In this document: piece by piece, positions 1 to 10,963 of the stretch
How the letters are laid out: each line of letters begins with the position of its first letter
How positions within the stretch are numbered: position 1 is the first letter of the stretch
Source: Rhizomys pruinosus
Taxonomy: Eukaryota > Chordata > Mammalia > Rodentia > Spalacidae
Assembly (NCBI GenBank): GCA_009823505.1
Contig: VZQC01007982.1
Location: 4,714,673-4,778,672, forward strand
Length of the DNA: 64,000 bases
Direction of reading: 5' to 3'
Position numbers and translations under genes: made by a program
Notes under the pieces: model-generated
The model's input: only the letters and a program-made list of their open reading frames with translations
Told to the model about the DNA's origin: nothing
Databases searched by the model: none

Positions 1-690
1 CAAGGACCCAAGAAGGCATTAACTACCTCTTCACTCTCATTAAGGAAGCTCCTCCATGCAACAGGAGACCAGGAACCCAAAAGGGCCTGAATGGCCAAAC
101 TGTGAAGATTAGGAGTCTACAGAGTGTGGTTCCATGGACAGGCTGCCTATATTCAGCTTCACCCACTCAGGACTCAGGGAACATTGCGGAAGAGGGGGTG
201 GAAAGATTGAAAGAGCCAGGGAGGTGATGCAAGACCAGATGGAAATGAATCCTACAAGCTCCTGGGACCCTGTTCATATGAACCTACAGCATTGCTATCA
301 GCATGCACAAGACCCATGTAAGCTCAGCTGGACAAAAACCCAGCACAGAACTGCAGAAATGGATAGCAGAGCTCAATCTTAGCTGAGGAAATATTGGCAG
401 CAGATGGTGGTCAGGTGAGGAAGACCTGGCCTTTTTTAGAAAAGAGACTCCTGATAGGCTGACTAGAGCTCAGGGGAGGGGCTGGCACTGAGGAGTGAGC
501 GAGTGAGAGGGGAGAGTGATTTGGCACAGTGGACTCTAGCACAAATGATGGAGGGTGTGAACTTGGGCGGGGAGTGGGAGGGATTGGTGGGGGCTGAGGG
601 AGGGTGTCAAGGGAGAAGTGGCTATAATGGTGATTAAGACTGACTGAAAAACTATGTATGAAACATTAAAATTTCAATAAAAAATGAGTG
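1..690 (+). mobile_element. L1 3'-end / 3'UTR remnant, sense
   Basis: The text at 290-400 resembles the rodent Lx-type L1 3' region (a tract like AAGCTCAGCTGGACAAAAAC). It is followed by a G-rich polypurine stretch around 560-620 and an AATAAA-containing A-rich end near 675-685. The 82-codon open frame inside has no recognisable domain. Assignment is from remembered consensus; the left edge is outside the window. Confidence 0.5.
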
Positions 691-987
691 TCCCACTTTT
701 TATTTGTTGAACATTTCATGAAAGGTCCTACCCAAGATTTCCCCATATACCTGTGTTTATCCTAAGAAATTAAGTATGATGAAATGCACTAACCAGTATT
801 ATCAGCTTCTAATTACTCAACAATTCAGAAACTAAGAATGACCAATAATATGGCCTATCACTGCTTCCAGTACAGATAATAGATTATGTTAGGAGTAGAA
901 CTGGGTGCAGCATCTTTTTCTATAGAAAAGGTAGATGAATTACTAAATGAATATTATGCTAAAATGTCTTTTTCTTGGCCGTTTTAG
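691..987 (+). other. Exoc4: Intron end upstream of the first Exoc4 exon
   Basis: AT-rich unique sequence with no repeat that I recognise. It contains the branch-point-like TACTAAA at 941-947 and the pyrimidine-rich tract before the acceptor at 986-987. Confidence 0.6.
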
Positions 988-1143
988 GGGCATTGCCCAG
1001 TCAGAAGAAAAGCTTGTCATTAGTGCATCCTGGGCAAAAGATGATGATATAAGCAGACTCTTGAAATCACTACCAAACTGGATCAATATGGCTCAACCCA
1101 AACAGCTGAGGCAAAAGAGGGAAGAAGAAGAAGATTTCATAAG
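988..1143 (+). CDS. Exoc4: Exoc4 (Sec8) internal coding exon, upstream of the pair
   Basis: This is a 156-base internal exon of exocyst complex component 4 (Sec8). Sec8 belongs to the eight-subunit exocyst, which tethers secretory vesicles to the plasma membrane before SNARE fusion. The exon starts after an AG acceptor at 986-987, preceded by a T-rich tract and a branch-point-like TACTAAA at 941-947. It ends before a GT donor at 1144-1145. Entry and exit are both phase 2, with split arginine codons (AG|G) at the exit. The open frame contains [19 protein letters not shown] and then a charged segment [10 protein letters not shown], which I recognise as Sec8. The family is about 970 residues long and this part lies in the second half of the protein, in the helical-rod region. 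The charged stretch looks like an exposed linker. The exon number cannot be set from the window. Identification rests on recalled family sequence plus the perfect phase match with the exon at 28320. Confidence 0.93.
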
Positions 1144-1855
1144 GTAAAAGTCTGTCTTCTAAGTTACATTAGATATAGGGAAGAAAACTGCATGTGTTTA
1201 GTAAGCCCTCTTTTGTGGAATTTTGGCAGTTCTGAAGATCAAGCAGCAAGTACTTAACTTGAAAATCTCTTCTCCTGTCTCACCTCCCTGCTGAACAAGT
1301 GTGTGTTGAGCTCAAAACATTAGAAAGAAGGAATTGTGAATCAAATCGGAAGCTTTGCTAAGTTGGGCTAAAATGTCTTGGACTGTGTAGGTACCATAAA
1401 ATCACTTGTTCATTCTTCCACTCAGCCAAGTTCTACAGACTATTCTACACACAGGTAGCACAATAACGTTCCTGGTCATAGAGAAAATGGTAACACATAC
1501 TCTGCACATGCCCTTTATTTTTTAAGTTTCTGTGTTCATTCATACTGATTGTTTTATTGCTGTCATTCTCTACTTGTTTTAACAAAGGTAGGGTCTCTCT
1601 CTCTGAACTTTGTCACTCAACATTTACTTTTGTACATGTTAAATGATTCACTTCACCATGGAATTTAGTAACCCCACACATTTCCATTTGTCTAGCTTGC
1701 CACAGTAAAATACTTTCACCTCTGCCATCTTAAAATTGTTTAAAGCAGATAAATGATGGCAATAATACTTTGGCACATTAAAATTAGGTTTATTCTTATA
1801 ATCATTTTCCCATCCAAGTGAAATGATAAATGGAACAATAAAATAAAAGCTCTTT
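1144..1855. other. Unique intronic sequence
   Basis: AT-rich sequence without recognisable repeats or coding features. It follows the donor of the first exon and ends at the left target duplication of the B2 at 1872. Confidence 0.5.
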
Positions 1856-1871
1856 AAAATAGAGACCAAGA

Positions 1872-2104
1872 GGCGCTGGAGAGATGGCTCAGCAGTTAAG
1901 AGCACTGGCTGCTCTTGCAGAGGACCCAGGTTTGGTTCCCATCACCTACATGGTGGCTAACAACCATCCATAACTATAATTCCAGGGGATCTGATGCCCT
2001 TTTCTGACCTCCATGGACACTGCATGATACAGGTACACTTACGTACATGCAGGTAATACACTCATACACAAAAAATAAAAATAATGAATAAAATATTTTT
2101 TTTA
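1872..2104 (+). mobile_element. B2 SINE, full length, with 16-bp target duplication
   Basis: It starts with the tRNA-like head (GCGCTGGAGAGATGGCTCAG) containing A- and B-box-like segments, followed by the B2 body and an AT-rich tail. A perfect target duplication AAAATAGAGACCAAGA flanks it at 1856-1871 and 2105-2120. Confidence 0.92.
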
Positions 2105-2120
2105 AAAATAGAGACCAAGA

Positions 2121-2262
2121 CCTGAACACGGTGGGGCATGCCCCTCAACCCAGCATCGGGGGGGCAGAGGCAAGAGAACCAAATTCAAGACCACCTTTGT
2201 CTACATAGTGAGTTCCAGGAGAGTATTACAAGTTAAATTTAAAAAGCAAAGATTAGATAAGA
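2121..2262 (+). mobile_element. Degenerate B1 SINE
   Basis: It begins right after the right duplication of the preceding B2. Recognisable B1 segments are GTGGGGCATGCC, GGGGCAGAGGCAAGAG and CTACATAGTGAGTTCCAGGA. Several small gaps and substitutions mark it as an older copy. Confidence 0.7.
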
Positions 2263-2477
2263 ATTAAAGAAAAGATTAGCCAATGTCTTACTTTCAATTT
2301 ATGATATAATTATGGGTTCATCTCTCTCAGAATATGCATTAAGTTTTTACTCTTTATGAAATTAACTGTATTCATACCCCATAGTGACACATATGTTTAC
2401 TGATATTTTATGAACTAATTTCTATGGTATCATTTGAATTTTTTCAAAACAGTGATGCTTAAAAGTTTAGATGTAAG

Positions 2478-2633
2478 TTGGGCCTGGTGGCCCATGCCTT
2501 TTATCCTAGCACTTGGGAGGCAGAGGCAGGCAGATCTCTGTGAGTTCAAGGCCAGCCTGGTCTACAGAGAGAGTTCCAGGTTTGCTGGGTCAGCAGGGAA
2601 ACCCTGTTTCAAAAAGACAAAAAAAAAAAAAAT
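2478..2633 (+). mobile_element. B1 SINE
   Basis: A full B1 with an A tail from 2619. Target duplication GTTTAGATGTAA lies at 2465-2476 and 2634-2645. Confidence 0.9.
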
Positions 2634-3028
2634 GTTTAGATGTAATTTAACATAAAACTTTCTATTGATGCTTTTCTCTTTATAGTATGCATGAATTGCA
2701 ATTCATAGACTTTATTTTAAGGTAAGCAGTTTTACTTTTACAAAAAGAAAATAAGAAAAGGTATACTTTCCATATATCCCATTTAAGCCTCTCCTCAATT
2801 TCCCCTATTTTTAACATCTGGCATTAGCAATCTGTAGTTGGTAAAGTTGGTTGCATGATATTGACACATTGTTATGATCTAAAACCTTTAGTGTACTTTA
2901 TAGTCCACTCTTTGTGCATAAATTTTGTGGACTTGAAATAAAATCTTTTTATTCCTATAAAAATCCAGTATGCTGGATCAAAACATACTGTATGAAATTC
3001 ACAAAAATACAATCGAAATTTATATTGA

Positions 3029-3130
3029 TTTGTGAGTTCAAGGCCAGCCTGGTCTACAGAGCGAGTTCCAGGACAGCTGGAGCTACAGGGAGACCCTGTC
3101 TCAAAAAGACCAAAAAAAAAAAAAAAAAAA
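3029..3130 (+). mobile_element. 5'-truncated B1 SINE with perfect target duplication
   Basis: Only the 3' two thirds of B1 is present, starting at TGTGAGTTCAAGGCCAGCCT and ending in a long A tail. GAAATTTATATTGA is duplicated at 3015-3028 and 3131-3144, so the truncation happened at insertion. Confidence 0.9.
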
Positions 3131-3364
3131 GAAATTTATATTGAAAAAGACAGATTCCACAAGAGAAAACTAATACTAAACTAACTACAATACACACAGG
3201 TGACTCCATCTGAGAGCAGGGATAACCTGGCCACAATCCATGCATTGCACCCATGTCCATAATATAGCTTTTTAAGATATCATCATTGTGAAGAAACTGG
3301 GCAAAGAAAACACGTATCTTTCTGTATTGCCTCTTACAGCTGAATTTACCATTATTTTTAACTA

Positions 3365-3568
3365 ACATATTTACTTTTATTTTCTGTGTATGAGTGTATT
3401 GCCTACAACCCACGTCATGCAGTGCCCTCAGAGGCCAGAAGAGGGCATCTGATTCCTTGGAACTGGAGTTACAGATGGTTGTTAGCCACCATATGGATGC
3501 TGGGAATTTAACCCTGGTCCTCTGCAAGAGCTGCCAGTGCTCTTAACCACTGAGCCATCTCGCCAATC
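3365..3568 (-). mobile_element. Older B2 SINE, antisense
   Basis: Reverse complement of B2: the body lies at 3385-3500 and the tRNA-like head at 3500-3565 (ends CTCTTAACCACTGAGCCATCTC). Many substitutions indicate an old copy. A 157-codon minus-strand frame across this and the neighbouring B1 is not a gene. Confidence 0.85.
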
Positions 3569-3756
3569 ATTATAGTTCTTTTAAAATAAAATGTCTGAGT
3601 GCCTAGGTACCAGGGCCAGGGCTGTGCCAGGAGAGCCCCTTCCTCCCCCAGTATGCTTTGCAAGATTAAAAAACAAATCTAATGCACTTTTCTGTCCATC
3701 GCTCCACAGCTCTGAACACCACTTGCCTCTCTGCTGCCTCGTTGGTGAAGCCACTT

Positions 3757-5043
3757 CCCACATGCCATATGCATGGGGTTACACCATGTGTTAAACTCTT
3801 CACATGCCACATGCATGGTTGCACCGTGTGTTAAACTCTTCACATCCCACATGAATGGCTACACCGTGTGTTAAACTCTTCACCTGCCACATGCATGGTT
3901 ATACTGTGTGTTAAACTCTTCACATCCCACATGCATGGTTACACCGTGTGTTAAACTCTTCACATGCCACATGCATGGTTGCACCATGCGTTAAACTCTT
4001 CACATGCCATATGAATGGCTACACCGTGTGTTAAACTCTTCACATGCCACATGCATGGTTACACCGTGTGTTAAACTCTTCACATGCCACATGCATGGTT
4101 GCACCATGTGTTAAACTCTTCACATGCCATATGAATGGCTACACCGTGTGTTAAACTCTTCACATGCCACATGCATGGTTACACCATGTGTTAAACTCTT
4201 CACATGCCACACGCATGGTTACCCTGTTGTTAAACTCTTCACATGCCACATGCATGGTTGCACCATGTGTTAAACTCTTCACATCCCACATGAATGGCTA
4301 CACTGTGTGTTAAACTCTTCACATGCCACATGTATGGTTTAACCATGCCACATGCATGGTTAAACTCTTCACATGCCACATGTATGGTTACACCGTGTGT
4401 TAAACTCTTCACATGCCATATGAATGGCTACACTGTGTGTTAAACTCTTCACATGCCACATGCATGGTTACACCGTGTGTAAACTCTTCACATGCCACAT
4501 GCATGGTTACACTGTGTGTTAAACTCTTCACATGCCACATGAATGGCTACACTGTGTGTTAAAGTCTTCACATGCCACATGCATGGTTACACTGTGCCTT
4601 AAACTCTTCACATGGCACATGCATGGTTACACCATGCCTTAAACTCTTCACATGCCACATGCATGGTTATGCCGTGTGTTAAACTCTTCATATGCCACAT
4701 GCATGGTTACACCATGTGTTAAACTCTTCACATGCCACATGCATGGCGTTAAACTCTTCACATCCCACATGAATGGCTACACTGTGTATTAAACTCTTCA
4801 CATGCCACATGCATGGTTACATCATGCATTAAACTCTTCACATGCCACATGCATGGTTACACCGTGTGTTAAACTCTTCACATGCCACATGCATGGTTAC
4901 ACCGTGTGTTAAACTCTTCACATCCCACATGAATGGCTACACTGTGTGTTAAACTCTTCACATGCCACATGCATGGTTACACCGTAAATTAAACTCTTCA
5001 CATGCCACATGCATGGTTACACCGTGTGTTAAACTCTTCACAT
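3757..5043. repeat. 40-bp minisatellite, about 32 units
   Basis: Tandem array of the unit TTAAACTCTTCACATGCCAC + ATGCATGGTTACACCGTGTG. Units are mostly exactly 40 bp; 39-, 50- and 30-bp variants occur near 4192, 4311 and 4719. One variant carries ATGAATGGCT in place of ATGCATGGTT and recurs at 3832, 3992, 4112, 4271, 4401, 4519, 4749 and 4909, usually every third or fourth unit. This indicates amplification of multi-unit blocks. The array stops abruptly at 5043, where antisense L1-like sequence begins. Confidence 0.97.
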
Positions 5044-6290
5044 TGGCTTATTTTGCTCAGCAGTGTTCATTTAAATTTCCTCTTTCTTTGTATTATTATA
5101 GCACATTGCTTTTTATTTTTGAATAACATTCCATTTCATGAATGGATCCCAATTTGTTTATCCATTCATCTACTGAAGGACATCTTTGTTGCTTCAAATT
5201 TTGAAAGTGTGAAAAACTCTGCCATAAACATTCATGTGTGGTTCTTTGTCTGAACCTAAGTTTTCAGCTTATTTGAGTAAACACCAAAGAATGTTGCTAT
5301 TATTTTGAACAAACTAATGCCTATTATCAACTAAGAATAAAAAAAATTAGATGACTTACTTTCACTTTCGTTTATTCCCACCATAACATTAGTGCTTTCT
5401 GCCCTGTATCATTTCCTTCTCACTGAAAAACTTACCATTTCTTTTTTTCCTTTTTTATTGAGCTGTTGTGCATTTCATACATTTCTTAATTAAATTTAGA
5501 CCCATTCCTGCATCCATGTTCCCCACCCCCAAACTGATGCATTTCTCATCCATGTTAAGTCCTGTCTTGCATCTTTTTCTCAGACTGTTTTAGCTTTTCT
5601 GATGCAGAAGTTTACCAAAAAACTTAACATTTCTTAAAAGACAGTTCTACTAACACTAAATTCTCTCTATTTTTGCTGGTCTGAGAAATCTGTATTTTTC
5701 TTTCACTTTCTCATTTTAAATAATACTTGCACTCACACGTGCATATTCCTATATTCAGGCACACAGCATAACACAGACATACATAAAATAAACTAAATCA
5801 TAAAAAAATTAAAACAAAGTATAGTCCTGAGAGTTTACACTCTCCCAGTGATACATGAGCATTCCAGTTGATCTTTGTGTCATCGGTATCTGAAATCTTC
5901 CCTCTCTTTAATAGCAGTCATTTTGGTAGATGTCTTTGAAGTGGCTCATTGTCATTTTATGTGCATTTGTCTCTTAAATGATAAGTTGATTTCCATGTGT
6001 TTTATGTATTTATTGGCCGTTTATTGGCTTTAATGATTTTTTAATCTACTGCCAATTTTTAATTATGTTTTCTGTTTTGTTTTATCTTCTCTAATGATTT
6101 TAGGAGTGCTTTCTATTCCAGGTTGGAACTTCTTTGGTATAGATAGACCACTCTCCTCCCTCTTCACAGGTTGCCTTTTTATTCATATAATGGTATCTTT
6201 CACTAAAGGACTTTTTGAAGTTTTAAGTCAAATTAATTATTTATTTTATGGCTAAGACATTTGCATATGAATTTTTTCATATTAAAAAAA
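5044..6290 (-). mobile_element. Old L1 (L1M-type) ORF2/3' remnant, antisense, interrupted
   Basis: 5044-5310 resembles the antisense L1 stretch containing the 'TCCATTCATCTACTGAAGGACAT' motif region. 5825-6290 continues the same L1 with motifs such as CACAGGTTGCCTTTTTATTC. The middle (about 5330-5820) is other material: an L1/HAL1-like 3' fragment and a SINE-tail-like segment. Highly diverged, with no usable frame. Confidence 0.6.
5445..5640 (-). mobile_element. L1/HAL1-like 3'UTR fragment, antisense
   Basis: It begins TTTTTTATTGAGCTGTTGTG and includes ATTTAGACCCATTCCTGCAT and a GTTAAGTCCTGTC motif. These are shared with fragments at 9106, 42117 and 45585 in this window, which supports one repeat family. 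Confidence 0.5.
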
Positions 6291-7598
6291 AGTCAAGATA
6301 AATTTTGCAAATGTTGGTTGTGGTGATTCTCTAGCAGCTAGGAAAAAAGTGAACTCTTAATTTTTTTTAATTTCTTTTTCTCATTACTCTAAACTTCCCT
6401 CACTTGAGATCATGTTAACATGGCTTTCATAGTAGAGAAAATCCTCATGATATCTCCTACTAGAAGAGGTAATGAATGATTGAGAATCATTGGAACTCAG
6501 GTAGATTGAATTAACTGACCTTAGTACAGACAGCAAGCCCCACGGCTCTATTCTTTCATAGAATTACTACCAACTGATTATTTTTCCAGCTTTTTAAGTG
6601 ATCTGAGTAAGCATATTCTCACCCCATCTCATTAAATATGCTCATTTACCCATGTCTATTAACCTCAGTAGTTGGATTAGAAGCAATTTCTCAAAAAAAA
6701 AATCCTTTTCCCCCCATTTTGCAGGTTACTTAAGTGAGCTTTTGTCTTATTATTGTTCCTTGGCTGATTATTATACAACTACCTCATTTTATTTTATACT
6801 TAAGATTTTTAATCAGTTGTATTAATTATCATCAGTAGCTCAGAGTTTAAAGAAGCTATTTCTAATTCTATTTCTAAAGAGAATGCTGAGCCAAAGAAAC
6901 GATGCACCCCGCTTTTTATTTAGATGAGCCAGGTTAAGATCTGGACTTTTGATTTAGACGAGCTAGGTTAAGATATGGATTCCGTTACTCTTCTTTTGTG
7001 CACTGACTCAAAACTATTTTCCATCTTAAGCTTGAAGAAAAAGCTAGTCATACAAATATTTCTTCAGTTTTTGATCTGATATATATGAATTAGTGTATAA
7101 TCTTGTATGTCACAGTGAAATAAATGATTATGCCTGTGTAACTGGATCAAAATATCAAATACTTCTAGCATCCTCAAAAGATCTACCTCGAAAATAAGGC
7201 CAATTCTGACTTCTACCATCATCGTTTAGTTTTTCCTGTCCTTAACTTTTATATAAATTTAACCATAGTGTCTGGTTTCTTTTGATGAACTTTTTACTGG
7301 AGATATTTTCCTATGTTTTTGTATGTGAGCATAATTTGAAAAAGCAAATATATTAGCTTCCACAGAAGAGGAATAAAATTTTAAGTCTCTTTTATTTAGA
7401 TGTGATTGATTCTTTCCTTTTAACATGTCACATTCTTTATCCAGATTAGGAGTTGAAAGCAAGCACATAGGAGAGGGCCTCTTCATTGATATTCCGTCCC
7501 AGCAGAGTTGACAGTGAGCTTGATTTAGCACATTAGAATACCACACTACATGGATTGAGCCAAAAAACTGAATGGTTACTCTCTCCTACAATTAGTTT
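6291..7598. other. AT-rich intronic sequence
   Basis: No recognisable SINE, LTR or coding sequence was seen in this stretch. The text is strongly AT-rich, with scattered homopolymer runs. Confidence 0.45.
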
Positions 7599-7599
7599 T

Positions 7600-7785
7600 T
7601 GGGGTTTTTGTTGTTGTTGTTGTTTTGTTTTTTGTTTTTTTGTCTTTTCGAGACAGGGTCTCCCTGTAGCTCCAGCTGTCCTGGAATTCACTGTGTAGAC
7701 CAGGCTGGCCTTGAACTCACAGAGATCCGCCTGCCTCTGCCTCCCAAGTGCTAGGATTAAAGGCGTGCGCCACCACACCTGGCTT
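7600..7785 (-). mobile_element. B1 SINE, antisense
   Basis: A GTT-rich tail (7605-7640) is followed by the reversed B1 body ending in CACCACACCTGGC. Near-perfect flanks AATTAGTTTTT at 7590-7600 and after 7785 mark the insertion. Confidence 0.9.
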
Positions 7786-7789
7786 AGAA

Positions 7790-9105
7790 TTAGTTTTTAA
7801 AGCTCAGATGGCTGAGGCAACGGATGAATGTGGAACCCAGTGCCTTTGGCATTGATTAAAGGATGTGCTCTCTTCATTGTTAAATGAGACCCTTTTCCAT
7901 TCTTGTTTTTACCTTTAAAAAAAAAAAAAGTGTTTTCAGGTTTAGCTTTGAATAGATGGGGAAAATCTAGGTCAAGCAAGGGCTTTATAGGGAAAAAAAA
8001 AAAAAAAAACACCCTTTATTCCCTAAGAAGCTAAAAGCAGGCTCTCTAGCCCTTGTCTTTGCACCTGTGTTGTGTGTGTGTGTCTGTGTAGAGAGACAGA
8101 GACAGAGGGAGATCCTAATACCCACTATATCCACTGATAAGAGAGTCTGCCTTTGGAGGTAGAAGAGGAGAAAGAGCAGGGTGTTGGTCTTGGAGGAAGC
8201 AAAGGAGACAGGATGGGTTCTCTATCATGATGACTCTAGAGCAGTCTCCCAAACCTGCTGCCCTTTTTAAAAAGCAGATCGCCCCTGAATTTCAGAAACT
8301 AAGAATCTGAAAACTTCTGAGTGTGTTTGGCGGGACCAGGACCTGAGTCTCCAGGTGGTAAAGGCCAAATGATAAGGAAAACCTTCAAATTAGTCTTCGA
8401 CTACGACAGACCAGGTTACAATAAAGAATTATGTCTCTTGAGCTGTTGTATAATCCGCTTCAACAATGAAAACAATGAGCTGTTTGTTCCTGACAGTAGA
8501 TGGCAATATTGAGTCTCCAGGTGGTACCATTCCGATTCAGTAGATGAGGAAACACACGAGGAAGTTACTTCACCGAAGTCATACAGAATAAGTGACAGAG
8601 CTGGAGTACGTAGTCTAGGTAGTAGGACTCGCAGAGTCTTGACACCAGCCTTAAAATGGATCAAAGGTTTATATTTTTTAGACTTTTGTGTTCTTTTATT
8701 CTCATTGATTGTCACAATCTTGACTGATAAAACATATTTTGCTAATGTCACAGGCATATATCATGGTGGCAGTTTGACTCTAGATTTTTATTATTGGTAT
8801 CCCTTGTGTTGTATTTAATGTGTTACTAGATTTTTCTTCATTCCAGCAGCAGGTATTTAAGCAGCACATACTGTGTCTGAGAGGAACAGTATTAAAACCA
8901 GTACTATAGCTGTTTTCAAATGCTTCTTTTATTTTCCTCTGAGTAATATGTTTGTCTAATCAAAGCACAGAAAGGAATTTTTTCCCTTTATTTTAAAGGG
9001 AAAGGAAGATAAAGAGAGGATAAAATATAAAACATAGAAAATCAATTGTATAAATTTGGGATCCTGGACAGGGAAGAGAGACTTAGGGAGAGATTTGCCT
9101 TTTAA
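7790..9105. other. Unique intronic sequence with short simple repeats
   Basis: Mostly unique. A-runs occur at 7917-7929 and 7994-8009, and a TG/GA-rich stretch at 8067-8110. No recognisable gene or transposon was found. Confidence 0.45.
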
Positions 9106-9469
9106 AAAAATATTTTTTATTGAAGTTTTGTGTCTTACATACATTTCTCAATCCAATTTAGACACATTCCCCCTTCCACGCCCCTCCCCCACCACCCATG
9201 TTCATGCATTCTACCAAACACAACTTAGTCTCTTTTTCTGTCTTTTTAAAAGTTTTTCTATGCAGAAGTTTACTGTTTGGGGCAAAATGTGCTTTCTATC
9301 TATTACCTTATTTTTGAAAACTGCATTTTCTTTTTTTTCCCCTTTGTTTATTTTTTAAGGGATTCTACAATATAAGAGCACAGTTGTTTTCAAATCACAT
9401 TGACATTGCTCAGTTTGCCATACAATTAAGTAATTGGTGCTAGCATCCACAGACGAGGGATACCATTCA

Positions 9470-9793
9470 TCATTTGTTTTTCTGGGACTGTGTTACTTCA
9501 CTCAGGATGATATCTTCTAGCTCCAGCCATTTACCTGCAAAGCTCATGATGTCATCTTTCTTTACCGCTGCATAGAACTCCATTGTGTAGATGTACCACA
9601 TTTTCTCTATCCACTCGTCAGTTGAGGGGCACTTGAGTTGGTTCCAGCTCCTTGCTATTGTGAAGAGAGCTGCAAAAAACATGGCTGTGCATGTATCTCT
9701 GCGGTAAGATGAGTCTTGTGGGTACATACCCAGGAGTGGTATGACTGGGACAGGTGGTAAGCTCATTTTGTGTCTTCCAAGGGTTCTCCACAC
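9470..9793 (-). pseudogene. L1 ORF2 C-terminal fragment (reverse transcriptase protein end)
   Basis: The 107-codon frame reads through the L1 ORF2 C-terminal signature, including CPSTDEWIEKMWYIYTMEFY and the following DIMSFAGKWLELEDIILSE. It stops early after SQKNK. Upstream parts are in other frames or removed, and there is no endonuclease or polymerase domain, so the element is dead. It lies in an Exoc4 intron in the opposite orientation. Confidence 0.9.
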
Positions 9794-9969
9794 TGCTTTC
9801 CATAGTGGCTGTACAAGTTTACATTCCCACCAGCGATGGATGAGTGTTCCCCTTTCCCCACAACCTCTCCAGCACTTGGTATCATTTGTTTTCTTTTTTT
9901 TTTTTTTTGTTTGTACTTTAATTTTTGTTGAATCTTAGCCAGTCCCTTATTGGAGTGAGACCAATATCT

Positions 9970-10221
9970 TTTTTTTGTCATTTTTTTTATATTATTTATT
10001 TCTGTATGTGTATGAATGTGCTGTCTGCATGCAGGTCTGTGCACCCGTGTCGTGCAATGCCGCGGAGGTCAGAAGAGGGTCTCGGATTCCCCTGGAGCTG
10101 GAGCCCTCCTGGAACTGGAGCTTCAGACGGCTCTCGGCCGCCATGTGGGTGCTGGGGATCGAACCCGGGTCCTCTGCAAGAGCAGTTGGCGCTCTTAACC
10201 GCTAGGCCATCTCTCCAGCCC
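9970..10221 (-). mobile_element. Young B2 SINE (17-bp duplication type) inside L1, antisense
   Basis: Full-length reversed B2 with many intact CpGs (GCCGCGGAGG, GGCTCTCGGCCGCC). It carries the internal 17-bp duplication seen as two CTGGAGC/CTGGAAC blocks at 10092-10125. The L1 target GAGACC(A)ATATCT is duplicated at 9957-9969 and 10222-10233. Confidence 0.93.
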
Positions 10222-10797
10222 GAGACCATATCTTAAAGTGGTTTTAATTTGCATTTCCTTAATTATTAGGGATGTTGAACACTTTTTAAGATGTTTCTCA
10301 GCCGTCTCTAATTCCTCACTTGTGAAGTCTCTGTTCAGCTCTTTACTCCATCTTTTGAGTGAGTCATTTGTTTTCTTTCTTCTTTGTTTATTGAATAGTT
10401 TATATATTCTGGATGTTAATGCTCTGTCAGATGTATCAGCGGTAAACGTTTGGAGAAATTTACCTTTAATATTTTCAGTTACTGTGTTACCTAGAAGGTA
10501 GTCTTTAAAACTTCATCCAGAAGACCAGAAGAATGGCATATTCACTAAGTAATCTTTTTGTTGTTTCATGAAATTATGGAGTTGAGATTACTAAATAATA
10601 GAGAAATATTATTTCAGTGTTCAGTGGTTGATAATAATTTTTAAGTTTTTATTCAACATGAATTCTCTGTATACATTGAATTTAAGAGTCAGGGGGAAAA
10701 AAAAGCAGAAAGCAAGTAGGTACTTTAGTCTTCCTTCTGTGGAATCCTGAAAGTACACACCATATCCTTAATAAATGTTGAATGAATTAGATTTGCT

Positions 10798-10953
10798 TTT
10801 TTTTTTTTTCTGGTCTTTTCGAGACAGGGTCTCCCTGTAGCCCCAGATGTCCTGGAACCAACTCTGTAGACCAGGCTGGCCTTGAACTCACAAAGATCCA
10901 CCTGCCTCTGCCTTCCGAGTGCTAGGATTAAAGGCATGCACCACCATGCCTGG
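10798..10953 (-). mobile_element. B1 SINE, antisense
   Basis: T tail at 10798-10810, then the reversed B1 ending in CACCATGCCTGGC. Flanks GAATTAGATT at 10786-10795 and 10954-10963 form the target duplication. Confidence 0.92.
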
Positions 10954-10963
10954 CGAATTAGAT

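Larger units (their letters stand above)
9106..10535 (-). mobile_element. L1 (Lx-type) ORF2 end and 3' region, antisense
   Basis: Reverse-strand L1 carrying the end of ORF2 (see 9470-9793) and further upstream ORF2 sequence at 10222-10535. A B2 at 9970-10221 splits it. The far end (9106-9290) matches the HAL1/L1-like 3' fragments elsewhere in the window. Confidence 0.75.

Noticed and set aside
3054..3527. 157-codon minus-strand frame
   Set aside because: It runs through a reversed B1, its T tail and a B2; composite of repeats, not a gene.
3757..5043. CRISPR-like regular repeats
   Set aside because: Units follow each other without unique spacers, and the setting is a mammalian intron; it is a minisatellite.
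9470..9793. Possible host protein-coding exon
   Set aside because: The peptide is the L1 ORF2 C-terminus, antisense to Exoc4.
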